Below, piece after piece: positions 1 to 8,810 of a DNA stretch of 63,013 nt. Position numbers and translations under genes: made by a program. Under the pieces are notes generated by a model that ran no database searches, was not told where the DNA came from, and worked only from the letters and a program-made list of their open reading frames with translations. Every line of letters begins with the position of its first letter. The stretch's first letter is position 1. This stretch comes from Myxococcales bacterium (lineage in GTDB: Bacteria; Myxococcota_A; UBA9160; SMWR01): assembly GCA_022561775.1 (NCBI GenBank), contig JADFQO010000015.1, positions 1 through 63,013 of the forward strand. Direction: 5' to 3'.

Positions 1-354
1 TGTTCGCGTGGCGTAGCAACTAATGATCGTTCCTTCCAGGATCTGGTGCGGATCCTGCTCCATCAGGATGCGGTTGTTGAAGGTGCCCGGCTCGCTTTCG
101 TCCGCGTTGACACACATGTAGAACGGGCCAGGATGATCCTTCGGCAGGAAGGACCACTTCAATCCACAAGGGAATCCGGCACCGCCGCGCCCGCGGAGAC
201 CGCTTGCCTTAACCAGTTCGACGACTTCGTCCGGCTGCATGTCGCTCAGCGCCCTGCGCAGCGCGGAGTATCCGCCGGTGGACTCGTAGGACGCCAACGT
301 GTGGCTGTCCGGCTTATCGATATTGGCTAACAGAACCGGTTCGAAATCGGCCAC
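1..354 (-). CDS. nuoF: NADH-quinone oxidoreductase subunit F, N-terminal part (runs off the window start)
   Basis: N-terminal 118 residues of the peripheral-arm subunit of respiratory complex I that binds FMN, NADH and a 4Fe-4S cluster. The minus-strand frame shows the family signature GLRGRGGAGFPCGLKW followed by NADESEPGTFNNR and EGTIISCYA, the NADH/FMN-binding glycine-rich region. The GTG start at 354 follows a GGAG ribosome site and lies 7 bases after the nuoE stop, the normal nuoE-nuoF order. The C-terminal three quarters lie beyond the window start. Identification is firm; the start is likely. Confidence 0.9.
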   Translation of the reverse strand, partial: MADFEPVLLANIDKPDSHTLASYESTGGYSALRRALSDMQPDEVVELVKASGLRGRGGAGFPCGLKWSFLPKDHPGPFYMCVNADESEPGTFNNRILMEQDPHQILEGTIISCYATRT

Positions 355-361
355 GATCCGT

Positions 362-610
362 TCACTCCAGTGAGTCGAGAAATGCATCGGCCTTCTGCGG
401 CGTCAGGTCTTTGTGCAGCGTTTCGCCCGCCAGCATGCAGGGCGCGTATTCACACGCGCCGAGACATTCGGCAAACTCGATGGTCAACCGTTCATCGTCG
501 GTCGTCTCCCCCGGCCGTATTTCCAACCGCCGGCAGATGTGCTCGAGAACTACCTCTTCAACAATGCACAGCGATTCTTCTTCGAAGGTCTGGAGGACTG
601 ACGTGGACCG
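362..610 (-). pseudogene. nuoE: NADH-quinone oxidoreductase subunit E, C-terminal fragment
   Basis: C-terminal part of the thioredoxin-like 2Fe-2S subunit of complex I. The frame reads HICRRLEIRPGETTDD, then ECLGACEYAPCM (the second Cys pair of the cluster) and LTPQKADAFLDSLE to the stop, just ahead of nuoF. The gene has no usable start: an in-frame TAG occurs at 613-611 and no ATG, GTG or TTG follows it before the conserved part. The sequence upstream belongs to an unrelated plus-strand gene, so the 5' half has been cut off at a junction somewhere around 545-590. This is either a rearrangement or an assembly/amplification chimera. Confidence 0.8.
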
Positions 611-1439
611 CTACGAACTGCGCCGGCTGGACTACAGCCTCTCGGAGGATCACGACGATCTGCAAACCGCCTACCGGCAGTTCTTCAAGACCCACTGTCC
701 GATCGAAACCGTCCGCGCCGCAGAGGAATCCGGGTTCGACAAGAGCCTGTGGGAGCGGTTGTGCGCGATGGGTGCGACGACCATGGCGTTGCCCGACATC
801 GTCGGGGGCGACGGCGCGACCCATCAGGGTTTCTACGATCTCGCGTACCTGCGCGCGCTTCCCAACATCGCGATCATGGCACCGAAGGACGAGAACGAGC
901 TACGACACATGCTGCGGACGGCGGTCGAGTATCCCGGTCCGTCGGCGCTCCGCTTTCCGCGAGGCCAGGGTCTCGGAGTCCCGCTCGATCCCGACATCAA
1001 GGCGATTCCGCTCGGCGAAGCCGAGCTGCTGCGCGATGGTGACGACGTCGCCGTGCTGGTGTACGGAACACTCGCCGGTGAGGCGCTCGAGGCCGCTGCG
1101 GAGCTCAGCTCCCAGGGCATCTCGGTCGCGGTTCTGAACGCGCGTTTTCTGAAGCCGCTGGATCGCGAGCGCGTCGTGCATCTGGCCCGACGGTGTCGCG
1201 CAATCGTGACGGTCGAGGAGGCGAGTCGGGCCGGCGGATTCGGTGCGACCGTCCTCGAAGTCCTGGCAGAAGAGGGAGTGAGTACGCCGACGCGTTGTCT
1301 CGGCATCCCGGACCGGCTCGTCGAGCACGGCGATCCCAAACAAATCCGCCGGGAATTCGATCTCGATCGAGATGGCATCGCAAAGGCGGTGAGGTCCCTG
1401 TTGGCCGCGGATGGGGGCCACACTCCGTCCTCGGGATGA
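603..1439 (+). CDS. Chimeric ORF: acyl-CoA dehydrogenase N-terminus joined to DXS C-terminal domains
   Basis: Residues 1 to about 72 resemble the N-terminal helical domain of an acyl-CoA dehydrogenase (DYSLSEDHDDLQ, ending at the MALPDIVGGDG type of loop). From about residue 70 the protein is 1-deoxy-D-xylulose-5-phosphate synthase: GATHQGFYDLAYLRALPN, then PSALRFPRGQG and the transketolase C-terminal domain. The switch falls at GGDGATHQG (804-830), where both families have a similar GDGA string, so microhomology may have guided the join. A GTG start at 603 has a GGAGGA site at 592-597. The TPP-binding half of DXS is absent, so DXS activity is not expected. The end overlaps tlyA by ATGA; dxs-tlyA is a normal arrangement. 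Confidence 0.75.
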   Translation: MDRYELRRLDYSLSEDHDDLQTAYRQFFKTHCPIETVRAAEESGFDKSLWERLCAMGATTMALPDIVGGDGATHQGFYDLAYLRALPNIAIMAPKDENELRHMLRTAVEYPGPSALRFPRGQGLGVPLDPDIKAIPLGEAELLRDGDDVAVLVYGTLAGEALEAAAELSSQGISVAVLNARFLKPLDRERVVHLARRCRAIVTVEEASRAGGFGATVLEVLAEEGVSTPTRCLGIPDRLVEHGDPKQIRREFDLDRDGIAKAVRSLLAADGGHTPSSG

Positions 1440-2188
1440 GTGGGATCGGTCGCCAGCGGCTCGACGAGCGCATGCTGGCCGACGGCCTGACGGAGACCCG
1501 CAGTCGCGCCCAATCCCTGATCCGAGCCGGCCGCGTGCTGGTCGACGACACTCCCGTCGACAAACCGGGGACGGCGATCCGCTCGGACGCGCGCGTCCGC
1601 GTCCGCGGCGAGGATCGCCGCTTCGTCTCGCGCGGCGGTGAGAAGCTCGCGGGAGCGCTCGCGGATCTCGGTGTCGACCCGGCCGGCCGTATCTGCCTCG
1701 ACATCGGAGCGTCTACGGGCGGATTTACCGACTGCTTGCTCCAGTCCGGTGCGAGGCACGTATTTGCGGTGGACGTCGGGTACGGGCAGCTCGACGTTCG
1801 TCTTCGCGACGATCCGCGCGTGACGGTGATGGAGCGGACCAACGCGCGACATCTCGATGCGGCTGCCCTCGACCCGCGACCGGACCTCGTTGCGATCGAC
1901 GTCTCCTTCATTTCGGTGTGTCTGCTGCTGCCGACCCTCGCCGAGCAGCTCCCGGCTGCCGAGCTACTCATCATGGTGAAACCGCAGTTCGAGGTCGGGC
2001 GCGAGCAGGTCGGGAAGGGCGGCGTGGTGCGGGACCCCGGGCTGCGCGCCGCAGCCGTGGCCAAGGTGAAGCAATGCGCAGAAGAGTTGAGCTGGACGGC
2101 CGCTGGCGACGCGGAGAGCTGCCTCGCAGGCCCCAAGGGGAATCGCGAGATCTTTGTTCGGTTTGCCCCGCGTTCGGTCGATACGTAA
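1436..2188 (+). CDS. tlyA: TlyA-family S4-domain rRNA 2'-O-methyltransferase
   Basis: Predicted cytoplasmic methyltransferase of the TlyA/hemolysin A family, which in characterised members 2'-O-methylates ribosomal RNA. An S4 RNA-binding domain occupies about residues 6-60 (RLDERMLADGL, AGRVLVDD). An FtsJ-type Rossmann fold follows, with the SAM-binding motif DIGASTGGFTD at 89-99, then AIDVSFIS and MVKPQFEVGR. Length 250 aa is typical. The ATG overlaps the preceding stop (ATGA), implying translational coupling. The methyltransferase family is secure; the haemolytic activity implied by older names is not. Confidence 0.92.
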   Translation: MSGIGRQRLDERMLADGLTETRSRAQSLIRAGRVLVDDTPVDKPGTAIRSDARVRVRGEDRRFVSRGGEKLAGALADLGVDPAGRICLDIGASTGGFTDCLLQSGARHVFAVDVGYGQLDVRLRDDPRVTVMERTNARHLDAAALDPRPDLVAIDVSFISVCLLLPTLAEQLPAAELLIMVKPQFEVGREQVGKGGVVRDPGLRAAAVAKVKQCAEELSWTAAGDAESCLAGPKGNREIFVRFAPRSVDT

Positions 2189-2207
2189 GACGCGCTCAGC
2201 GGCTTCG

Positions 2208-2235
2208 TTGACTTTCGGTAGGGCGCACTTATCCT
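2208..2235 (+). promoter_or_regulatory. Candidate sigma70 promoter upstream of the Fe-S carrier gene
   Basis: TTGACT (2208-2213) and TATCCT (2230-2235) are separated by 16 bases, about 36 bases before the ATG at 2271. This would allow the A-type carrier and cysteine desulfurase genes to be transcribed independently of tlyA. Confidence 0.5.
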
Positions 2236-2270
2236 TTCTGTTTAGAAGCTCGACCACCAGGAGCACCGAC

Positions 2271-2603
2271 ATGCCCGTGATCGAAGTGACCGACGCCGCC
2301 GCCGAGCGGATTCGGGAGCTGCTCGAGAAAGAGAACAAGCTCACCACGCACAGCCTCCGGATGAAGGTGGTCGGCGGCGGCTGTTCGGGCCTGCGCTACG
2401 AGCTGGCCTTCGACGATCGCCAGAACGAAGCCGATAGCGTGATCGAAACGCACGGCGTAAAGGTCGTGGTCGATGAGAAGAGCGCCCTCTATCTGATGGG
2501 AACCACGCTCGACTTCGTCGATACCCTCAACGAAACGGGATTCAAGATGGGCAATCCCAACGCCTCGACGACCTGCGGCTGTGGAGAATCGTTCGCAGCC
2601 TGA
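2271..2603 (+). CDS. A-type iron-sulfur cluster carrier (IscA/ErpA/SufA family)
   Basis: A 110-residue HesB/IscA-family protein that receives and delivers Fe-S clusters. The three conserved cysteines are present: Cys38 in GGGCSGLRY and the C-terminal CGCGESF pair (Cys102, Cys104). The subtype (IscA, ErpA or SufA) cannot be decided from sequence alone. The ATG at 2271 fits the family length and follows CAGGAG. It sits directly before a cysteine desulfurase gene, which supplies the sulfur, so the two form a minimal Fe-S assembly pair; no IscU or regulator is adjacent. Confidence 0.93.
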   Translation: MPVIEVTDAAAERIRELLEKENKLTTHSLRMKVVGGGCSGLRYELAFDDRQNEADSVIETHGVKVVVDEKSALYLMGTTLDFVDTLNETGFKMGNPNASTTCGCGESFAA

Positions 2604-2618
2604 CGAGGGCCGCGCCCC

Positions 2619-3812
2619 GTGGCCTTGAAACTCCCGATCTACCTGGATCATCACGCGACCACGCCCGTCGATCCGCGCGTCGTCGATGCGATGGCGCCCT
2701 ACTGGGGCGAGGATTTCGGCAACGCCTCGAGCGCGGGCCACGTCTTCGGATGGCGCGCGGAGGAGGCCGTGGCGATTGCCCGCGAGCGCCTGGCGTCGGC
2801 GATCGGGGCGTCGGACGCGTCGGAGATCGTCTTCACCAGCGGCACCACCGAGAGCGACAATCTCGCGCTCATCGGTCTCGCGCGGGGCCACCGCGGTCGC
2901 CGCGATCATCTGATCACGAGCGCCATCGAGCACCCCGCGGTGCTCGACAGCTGCCGATTCCTGGCTGCTGAAGGCTTTTCGCTGACGATCCTGCCGGTTG
3001 ACGGCGAGGGCCTCGTCGATCCTGCGGCGGTCGCCGGAGCGATCACGGATCGGACGCTCGCCGTCTCGGTGATGGCCGCGAACAGCGAAATCGGAACCCT
3101 CCAGCCGATCGAAGAGATTGGTCGGATCTGCCGCGAGCGCGAGGTTCTCCTCCACACCGATGCCGCCCAAGCCGTCGGCAAGATCCCCGTGGACGTGCAA
3201 CGCTGGGGGGTCGATCTGCTCTCGATGTGTGCCCACAAGCTCTACGGGCCGAAGGGCGTCGGCGCACTCTACATCCGCAAGCGACGGCCGCGGATCGAGC
3301 TGCAGCCGCTCGTGCACGGGGGCGACCAGGAGGGGGGGCTCCGGTCGGGCACACCGCCGGTTCCACTCATCGTCGGCTTCGCGCGTGCGGTGGAGTTGTG
3401 CCTTGCCGACCTCGAAGCCGAGGCCGCCCGATTGACCGCGTTGCGCGAAGAACTCTGGAAGCGACTCTCGAGTGCCCTCGAAGGGATCGCGTGCAACGGG
3501 TCGCGCGCGCGCCGACTGCCGGGCAACCTGAACGTCTCGTTCGCGGGCGTGAACGCCGAGCAGCTGCTCGTCGCGCTCTCTGATGTGGCCCTTTCCACGG
3601 GCTCGGCGTGTGCGTCCGGAAGCGCCGAGCCGAGTCACGTGCTCGAGGCCCTCGGCCTCCCGGAGGAAATCGCTCGGTCCTCGCTGCGCTTCGGCATCGG
3701 GCGCTCCAACGACATCGAAGAGATCGAATGGGTAGCGGAGAGGCTCGTGGAGGTGGTCGGTGCGCTCCGCGGGCAGCAGCGCTCCGGGCCCCTCAGCGAC
3801 CCGCAACTCTGA
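2619..3812 (+). CDS. iscS: Cysteine desulfurase, NifS/IscS family
   Basis: PLP-dependent enzyme that removes sulfur from cysteine for Fe-S cluster and thio-cofactor synthesis. It has the N-terminal YLDHHATTPVDP motif, FTSGTTESDN, His105 in AIEHPAV, the PLP lysine Lys207 in CAHKLYGPKG, and the catalytic loop STGSACASGS with Cys331. The 397 aa length is normal. GTG start at 2619, 15 bases after the A-type carrier stop. IscS is preferred over NifS or SufS on similarity of the active-site loop, but the split is not certain. Confidence 0.92.
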   Translation: MALKLPIYLDHHATTPVDPRVVDAMAPYWGEDFGNASSAGHVFGWRAEEAVAIARERLASAIGASDASEIVFTSGTTESDNLALIGLARGHRGRRDHLITSAIEHPAVLDSCRFLAAEGFSLTILPVDGEGLVDPAAVAGAITDRTLAVSVMAANSEIGTLQPIEEIGRICREREVLLHTDAAQAVGKIPVDVQRWGVDLLSMCAHKLYGPKGVGALYIRKRRPRIELQPLVHGGDQEGGLRSGTPPVPLIVGFARAVELCLADLEAEAARLTALREELWKRLSSALEGIACNGSRARRLPGNLNVSFAGVNAEQLLVALSDVALSTGSACASGSAEPSHVLEALGLPEEIARSSLRFGIGRSNDIEEIEWVAERLVEVVGALRGQQRSGPLSDPQL

Positions 3813-3917
3813 CTCCCCGCAAATTTTGCAGCCGCGCTACCCTCGCCAATCAAGTCGGCATCCCATTGCCGCCGCAGATCGCCGATAGGTGAGAGTGTCC
3901 GCAGGAGGAGAGCCTGG

Positions 3918-4541
3918 TTGACTGAGCGAAAGAGTGAAAACATCACCTGGCACGAAGGCCAGGTCAGGCGCAGCGATCGCGAAGCGATCCTCTGCCAGCG
4001 CGGCGTGACGATCTGGTTGACGGGGCTCTCCGGTTCCGGAAAGTCCACCATTGCCGTTGCAGCGGAGCGCGAATTGACCAATCGAGGGCGTCTGGCCTTC
4101 GTGCTCGACGGCGACAACATCCGCCACGGACTCAACGCCAAGCTGGGATTCTCGCCCGAAGACCGCGCGGAGAATATCCGCAGGATCGGGGAAGTATCGA
4201 AGCTGTTCACCGAGGCCGGCATGATCGTCTTCACTTCGTTCATCTCGCCCTACCGCTCTGATCGCGATGCCGTGCGTGCGCTCATGGGGCCGGGCGATTT
4301 CGTGGAGATCTATCTGGACGCGAGCCTCGAGACCTGCGAGCAGCGGGACGTGAAGGGGCTCTACAAGAAGGCGCGGGCGGGCGAGATTCCCGAATTCACC
4401 GGTATCTCGGCGCCCTACGAGGCGCCCGAGAGCCCCGAGTTGGTTCTCGACACCAACCGCCAATCCATCGAGGAGAGCGTGGGCAAGCTGGTCGAATACC
4501 TGGACGCGAAGGGGTATCTGACGCCCGCGTCGGGTGCCTAG
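3918..4541 (+). CDS. cysC: Adenylyl-sulfate (APS) kinase
   Basis: Phosphorylates adenosine 5'-phosphosulfate to PAPS, used in sulfate reduction or sulfotransfer. The P-loop GLSGSGKS lies at residues 36-43, followed by DGDNIRHGLN (64-73), the AENIRRIGEV helix and the FISPYRSDRD segment that holds the conserved serine. Length is 207 aa. A TTG start at 3918 is chosen because AGGAGGAG lies at 3903-3910 and no better start exists. It stands alone, without cysD or cysN beside it, so PAPS for sulfation is as plausible as assimilation. Confidence 0.9.
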   Translation: MTERKSENITWHEGQVRRSDREAILCQRGVTIWLTGLSGSGKSTIAVAAERELTNRGRLAFVLDGDNIRHGLNAKLGFSPEDRAENIRRIGEVSKLFTEAGMIVFTSFISPYRSDRDAVRALMGPGDFVEIYLDASLETCEQRDVKGLYKKARAGEIPEFTGISAPYEAPESPELVLDTNRQSIEESVGKLVEYLDAKGYLTPASGA

Positions 4542-4568
4542 CGTGAGAGAACCTGGCGAGGAAAAGCG

Positions 4569-6341
4569 GTGAAGGCGCGGACCCATCGACTGAGTCAGAT
4601 CGCACTGCTGGTGACGGCGGTGCTGCTGCTAAGCGGCTGCGCGCTGCTTCCCGTCGTCAAACAGGTGCGTGTGCGGGATCCGGGCCCCGGCCCCGAAGTG
4701 CGCCCGAATGCGCCGCCGGAGTACGACATTCTCGTCGCCCACGATCACCGCGCGCGCGGGGATCGCGACAAGGTGCTGGCCGCCTTCGAGCGCGCCCTCG
4801 AAAAAGATCCGGACTCGGCCTACATCCACCGGGAGTTGGCGGTCGTTCTGATTCGAGCGGGTCGGCCCGCAGAATCGCTGGAGCACGCAGAGCGGGCGTT
4901 GGAGCTCGACCCGGACCATCCGCGAACCCGCGTCTTTCTGGGCCAGCTGTATCGGATGCAGCACAACGTCGCGGCCGCTGAATTGGCGCTGCTCGACGAG
5001 TCGGGCGAACCGATCAACGAGGAGGCCGGCGCGCTGCTCTTCCGGGTGTATATGGAGAGCGATCGGGGCGAGCAGGCCGTCGATCTCGCGCAGTGGTTGA
5101 TCGATGTCGTTGACGACTCGATCACCGCGTACGCGGCGCTCGCCAAGGCCTATGAGCGGACAGGGCAGTTCGAGAAGGCCGAAGGAACGCTGCGTCAGGC
5201 CCTCGAAATCGAACCGGGAAATCTGAAGATCTATGCGCAGCTGGTGCGGTCTGCGCGGAAACGAGGAGAAGCGGGCTCCGAACGAGCGATCTACCGCGAA
5301 ATCCTCGCCGAGCACCCCCATCACCACGCGACCTTGATGGCGCTCGCAGACGAGCAGCTGGGAGAGAACGACACCGACGGTGCGCTTCGGACCCTCTCTG
5401 AGATCGAGGCCCACTATCCGAACGACACGAAGTCGGTGGTGCGATTGGGGTTCCTCTACTACGAAGCCGAGAATTTTCCCGAATCCGCCAAACGCTTCGA
5501 GACCTTTCTCGCGAGAAAACCCGGCGATCACGAAGTTCGCTTCTTCCTCGGGATCGTACGTCGCCGGATGGGAGAGGATGCCGCTGCCATCGAAGTGTTT
5601 TCCGCGATCCCGGAAGAGAGCGAACACTACGCCGAAGCACACACGCAGCTGGCGGTTCTCTTCGAGCGGAAGGGAGAATTCGCACGTGCGCTGGAAGAGA
5701 TCGAACTGGCGGTCGTCGCGACGTCGACCCGGCCTCGCGAACTCTACGCCGCGACGCTGCGCGCAAAGGCCGGAGACTTCGATGGGGCCGTCGCTTATCT
5801 CGAGGGGCTCCTTCTCGAGGATCCGGACGACGACGAGCTCCTCTTCAACCTGGGCATGGTCTTTGGCGAAGCGAAGCGCACGCAGGAAGCAATCGAATAC
5901 ATGGAGCGCGCGATCGAGGAGAATCCGAAGAACGCGAGCGCGCTCAACTATGTCGGTTACACCTGGGCGGAGCGAGGGGACAATCTCGATCAGGCCGAGG
6001 ACTACATCGTTCGGGCCCTCGACCTCAGGCCCGACGACGGGTTCATCATCGACAGCCTCGGTTGGGTGTACTACATGCGAGCGCGTCCTCTTTTCGATAC
6101 AGGAAGGAGCGAAGAGGCGAAGCAATACATCGATCGGGCGCTGAAGGAACTCTTGCGCGCCCAGGAACTCACCGGCGGCGATCCGGTCGTTTCGGAGCAC
6201 CTGGGCGACATCTACCTGCTGCTCGATCAGAAACATCGGGCTCTGCAGCGGTACCAGGAGGCCGTTGACCTGACGCCTCGAGAGAGCGAGCAGCCCGATC
6301 TTTTCGAAAAGCTCGAGGCCCTCCGACGCGAAATCGAGTAG
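4569..6341 (+). CDS. TPR-repeat lipoprotein
   Basis: A 590-residue predicted lipoprotein with signal peptide and lipobox LLLSGC (Cys24), then tetratricopeptide repeats across almost all of the protein (for example YIHRELAVVLIRAGRPAES and YNYVGYTWAERGDNLDQA-like units, including ALNYVGYTW near 460). TPR lipoproteins of this kind act as scaffolds in envelope complexes; the partner is unknown. GTG start at 4569 with GAGGAAA just upstream. It is followed two bases later by a LolB-like lipoprotein gene, so the pair probably works at the outer membrane. Confidence 0.85.
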   Translation: MKARTHRLSQIALLVTAVLLLSGCALLPVVKQVRVRDPGPGPEVRPNAPPEYDILVAHDHRARGDRDKVLAAFERALEKDPDSAYIHRELAVVLIRAGRPAESLEHAERALELDPDHPRTRVFLGQLYRMQHNVAAAELALLDESGEPINEEAGALLFRVYMESDRGEQAVDLAQWLIDVVDDSITAYAALAKAYERTGQFEKAEGTLRQALEIEPGNLKIYAQLVRSARKRGEAGSERAIYREILAEHPHHHATLMALADEQLGENDTDGALRTLSEIEAHYPNDTKSVVRLGFLYYEAENFPESAKRFETFLARKPGDHEVRFFLGIVRRRMGEDAAAIEVFSAIPEESEHYAEAHTQLAVLFERKGEFARALEEIELAVVATSTRPRELYAATLRAKAGDFDGAVAYLEGLLLEDPDDDELLFNLGMVFGEAKRTQEAIEYMERAIEENPKNASALNYVGYTWAERGDNLDQAEDYIVRALDLRPDDGFIIDSLGWVYYMRARPLFDTGRSEEAKQYIDRALKELLRAQELTGGDPVVSEHLGDIYLLLDQKHRALQRYQEAVDLTPRESEQPDLFEKLEALRREIE

Positions 6342-6343
6342 GA

Positions 6344-7144
6344 GTGAAACGCGTCGCCATTGGTGCGGCGTTGCTTTTCTGGGCGACCGCCTGCGCGACG
6401 TCGATTCCACTTCAGCCGTTGTCACCCGGTGACCCCCGACCTCGCCAACTGCTCGATGATTGGGTCGAGCGCACCAGTCAGCGACAGCGGCTGCGCGGGC
6501 TCGCGCGGCTCACGGTCGATCGGAAAGACGGTTCGGTCCGGATTCGCGGCAAGCAACTCGTGGTCTTGGAGCGCCCGTCGCGCCTGCGGTTGGAAATTCT
6601 CGGATTCCTCAATCAATCGCTCGCGGTGATCGCCACCGATGGCGAGGGTTTCGAGGTGTATCGCGCCGAGAACCAAAGCTATCAAGCGGGCGAGGTCGAT
6701 GAGCGCTTGTTGTGGAACGAGGCCGGAATCGACCTCAGCCCCGAAGAGGCGGTGGCGGTTCTGCTGGGTGTTCCGATTGCCGAGCCGCTACCCGCTCCCG
6801 TGAACGCGGTTCGCGATCGCGACGGGCGGATTCGCATCGATCTCGCAGATACCCAGGGAACCGTCGTCCAGCGGGTGACCTTCGATCCGGCCGGACGACT
6901 TCGCGCGCTCGAGGTGCTCGACGATTCGGGTGCCGTTCTCTGGGCGGCGCAATTTGATGAGTATCGCGATATCGGCGGATCACCCTTTGCGCATTCGATC
7001 GGCCTCGACGTCCGCTCGGGGATGACGCGCGTGGAGATCTCGTTTCGCAACGTGGAACTGAATCCCGATCTGCCGCCCGGACTGTTTCGCTTGTTTTCAT
7101 CCGGCGAGGGCGATGCGCCCGGCACGGGCGCGGATGGCCGATGA
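6344..7144 (+). CDS. LolB/DUF4292-like outer-membrane lipoprotein
   Basis: A 266-residue predicted lipoprotein with lipobox ATAC (Cys17), followed by a half-barrel type sequence like the LolB/LppX/DUF4292 group (RGLARLTVDRKDGSVRIRGK, RLRLEILGFLNQSLAVI). LolB receives lipoproteins from LolA and inserts them in the outer membrane; whether this protein does so is inferred from fold-level resemblance only. GTG start at 6344, 2 bases after the TPR lipoprotein stop, implying co-transcription. Confidence 0.65.
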   Translation: MKRVAIGAALLFWATACATSIPLQPLSPGDPRPRQLLDDWVERTSQRQRLRGLARLTVDRKDGSVRIRGKQLVVLERPSRLRLEILGFLNQSLAVIATDGEGFEVYRAENQSYQAGEVDERLLWNEAGIDLSPEEAVAVLLGVPIAEPLPAPVNAVRDRDGRIRIDLADTQGTVVQRVTFDPAGRLRALEVLDDSGAVLWAAQFDEYRDIGGSPFAHSIGLDVRSGMTRVEISFRNVELNPDLPPGLFRLFSSGEGDAPGTGADGR

Positions 7145-7202
7145 ACGCAAACGGGCGATCGACCGACGCTAGACTCCGGGCGCCTGAACGGGAGACCTGC
7201 GT

Positions 7203-8282
7203 TTGATCGACGTCCGAACGGAAGGGGTGCTTCAGGGCGCCCTCGATCGGTTGATCGGAGAATGCGGCGGCCTTGGGGCGACGGCGGCCGTCCGGTGCGA
7301 GGGGCTCGGATCCTGGATCGGCGCGAGTGGATCGCTCGATCTGGAGCGACAGATCGCGATGCCCGCCGAGGCGCGCTTTCCCGTCTACAGCATCACCAAG
7401 ACCGTGATTGCAGTTTGCCTACTCCGACTTGCGGAGTTGCGCACGCTCGCCATCGACGACTCGATTTCGTGTTGGGTGGCGGACCTGCCCTTTGGTGACG
7501 ACGTTTCGCTGCGCCAGCTTCTCAATCACACCGCCGGTGTCCCCAATTACAGCGACCTTCCCGAGCAGATTTCCGCATTGAAGGCTTCGCCCGGGAAGGC
7601 CTGGACGTTCGCTCAATTCATCGAGCACACCTGCCATCGCGGTCTCGATTTTTCACCCGGCGAAGCTTGGTTCTATTCGAACACCGGCTATGCGCTGCTC
7701 GCGCGGGTCGTCGAACTCGCCAATGCGACGAGCTTTGCGGAAGCGGTGCAACAGCACGTCGCGGGTCGGCTCCGCCACACCTCCACCGAGGTGGTCGAGG
7801 GCCGCGCTTCGTTCGAGCGACTCGTGCCGGGGTTCAGTCGCGACTTCCACAGCGAAGGCGAGCTGGAAGACGTGCGCCCCATCTACGACCCGGGTTGGGT
7901 CGCGCACGGACTCATTTCGTCCACTGCGGCGGAAATCAGCGAGTTCTACCAGGCGCTCTTCGGCGGCAAACTCGTACAGCGCGAATCGCTCGACGAGATG
8001 GAGCAGCTGGTGCGGGTACCGGGCGATCATCCCCCCGCGGTTTCACCGGGTTACGGGCTCGGGTTGACCGGTGATCCCGACGGGATTTACGGGCCCGAGT
8101 TCGGCCACGGTGGCGTTGGGCCCGGCTACAGCCTGTATGCGGGATGGTATCGGGATTTCAGCGGCCGCCGCGTTTCGGCCGCGGTCTTCTGCAACAGCGA
8201 CGAAATGGATGCCGCGAGATTGCAGCACGGCCTGCTCACGGCCCTCCGGTCCGAACTCGGAGCGACCCTCGAATTACGCTGA
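7203..8282 (+). CDS. Serine hydrolase, beta-lactamase / penicillin-binding-protein-like family
   Basis: A 359-residue class C beta-lactamase-fold serine hydrolase. The nucleophile motif SITK is at 63-66, the YSN motif at 158-160, and HGGVGPGYS near the C-terminus stands in place of KTG. No signal peptide is visible, so it is probably a cytoplasmic esterase, amidase or peptidase of this broad family rather than a true beta-lactamase. TTG start at 7203 was the only start giving a normal length; GGGAGA lies upstream. Substrate unknown. Confidence 0.83.
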   Translation: MIDVRTEGVLQGALDRLIGECGGLGATAAVRCEGLGSWIGASGSLDLERQIAMPAEARFPVYSITKTVIAVCLLRLAELRTLAIDDSISCWVADLPFGDDVSLRQLLNHTAGVPNYSDLPEQISALKASPGKAWTFAQFIEHTCHRGLDFSPGEAWFYSNTGYALLARVVELANATSFAEAVQQHVAGRLRHTSTEVVEGRASFERLVPGFSRDFHSEGELEDVRPIYDPGWVAHGLISSTAAEISEFYQALFGGKLVQRESLDEMEQLVRVPGDHPPAVSPGYGLGLTGDPDGIYGPEFGHGGVGPGYSLYAGWYRDFSGRRVSAAVFCNSDEMDAARLQHGLLTALRSELGATLELR

Positions 8283-8504
8283 AGCCGGATTGGCGCCGAC
8301 CGCGAGGCCTCGAGCCGCGGGTATCCTGGGCGGTCGGATCTCTCGAGATCCCGATTGGGTCAGCAGAACGGGCCGGGCAGGGATGCGATTCGGGTCGAAT
8401 TGGCCCCGGCTGGGGATGGGAGCCAGCTGGGGACTCTGCGGTGCTTGACACCCCAGCACGCCAGCGGCACCCTGCGGCGCTCACCGGGGTATCAGGGGGA
8501 ATCG

Positions 8505-8810
8505 ATGCGTCTCGAATATGGCTTCGAGCTTTCCAAGGTCGAAATTCCTCGCTTCTCGGTCGAAGCGGTGGAGGGCATCGGCAAGCTCTTCACGCTCGCG
8601 GCGTTGATCCTCAACGTCCTCGAGGCCAAGGACCGGGTCGAGATCGTCTTCCACGGCCTCAATCCAGAGGATCCGGAGACCAAGATCGCCGCTTTCAAGG
8701 AGATCGTCGGCGGTTCCGAGGCGGGCGGCGATCTGAACTACCAACCCGGTCTGGGCGGTCGGGTTTCCGGCTCGTCCAGCTACTTTCGCTGGATCGTGGT
8801 GAGCCACTGA
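8505..8810 (+). CDS. Small hypothetical protein
   Basis: A 101-residue soluble protein, not recognised. It begins MRLEYGFELSKVEIPRF, has one hydrophobic helix (LFTLAALILNVLEA) and an acidic middle. The ATG at 8505 is supported by AGGGGGA at 8494-8500. The 222 bases between the serine hydrolase and this gene hold no other feature that I can see. Codon use matches the neighbours, so it is probably a real gene. Confidence 0.6.
   Translation: MRLEYGFELSKVEIPRFSVEAVEGIGKLFTLAALILNVLEAKDRVEIVFHGLNPEDPETKIAAFKEIVGGSEAGGDLNYQPGLGGRVSGSSSYFRWIVVSH

Noticed and set aside
603..1439. A novel bifunctional acyl-CoA dehydrogenase-DXS enzyme
   Set aside because: Both parts are incomplete: only the first ~72 residues of the dehydrogenase and no TPP-binding half of DXS. 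The neighbouring nuoE is also cut, which fits a join artefact better.
2229..6425. Long open frames on the minus strand opposite iscS and the TPR lipoprotein gene
   Set aside because: They are antisense shadows caused by high GC and low stop frequency; no family motif, start site or coherent protein character.
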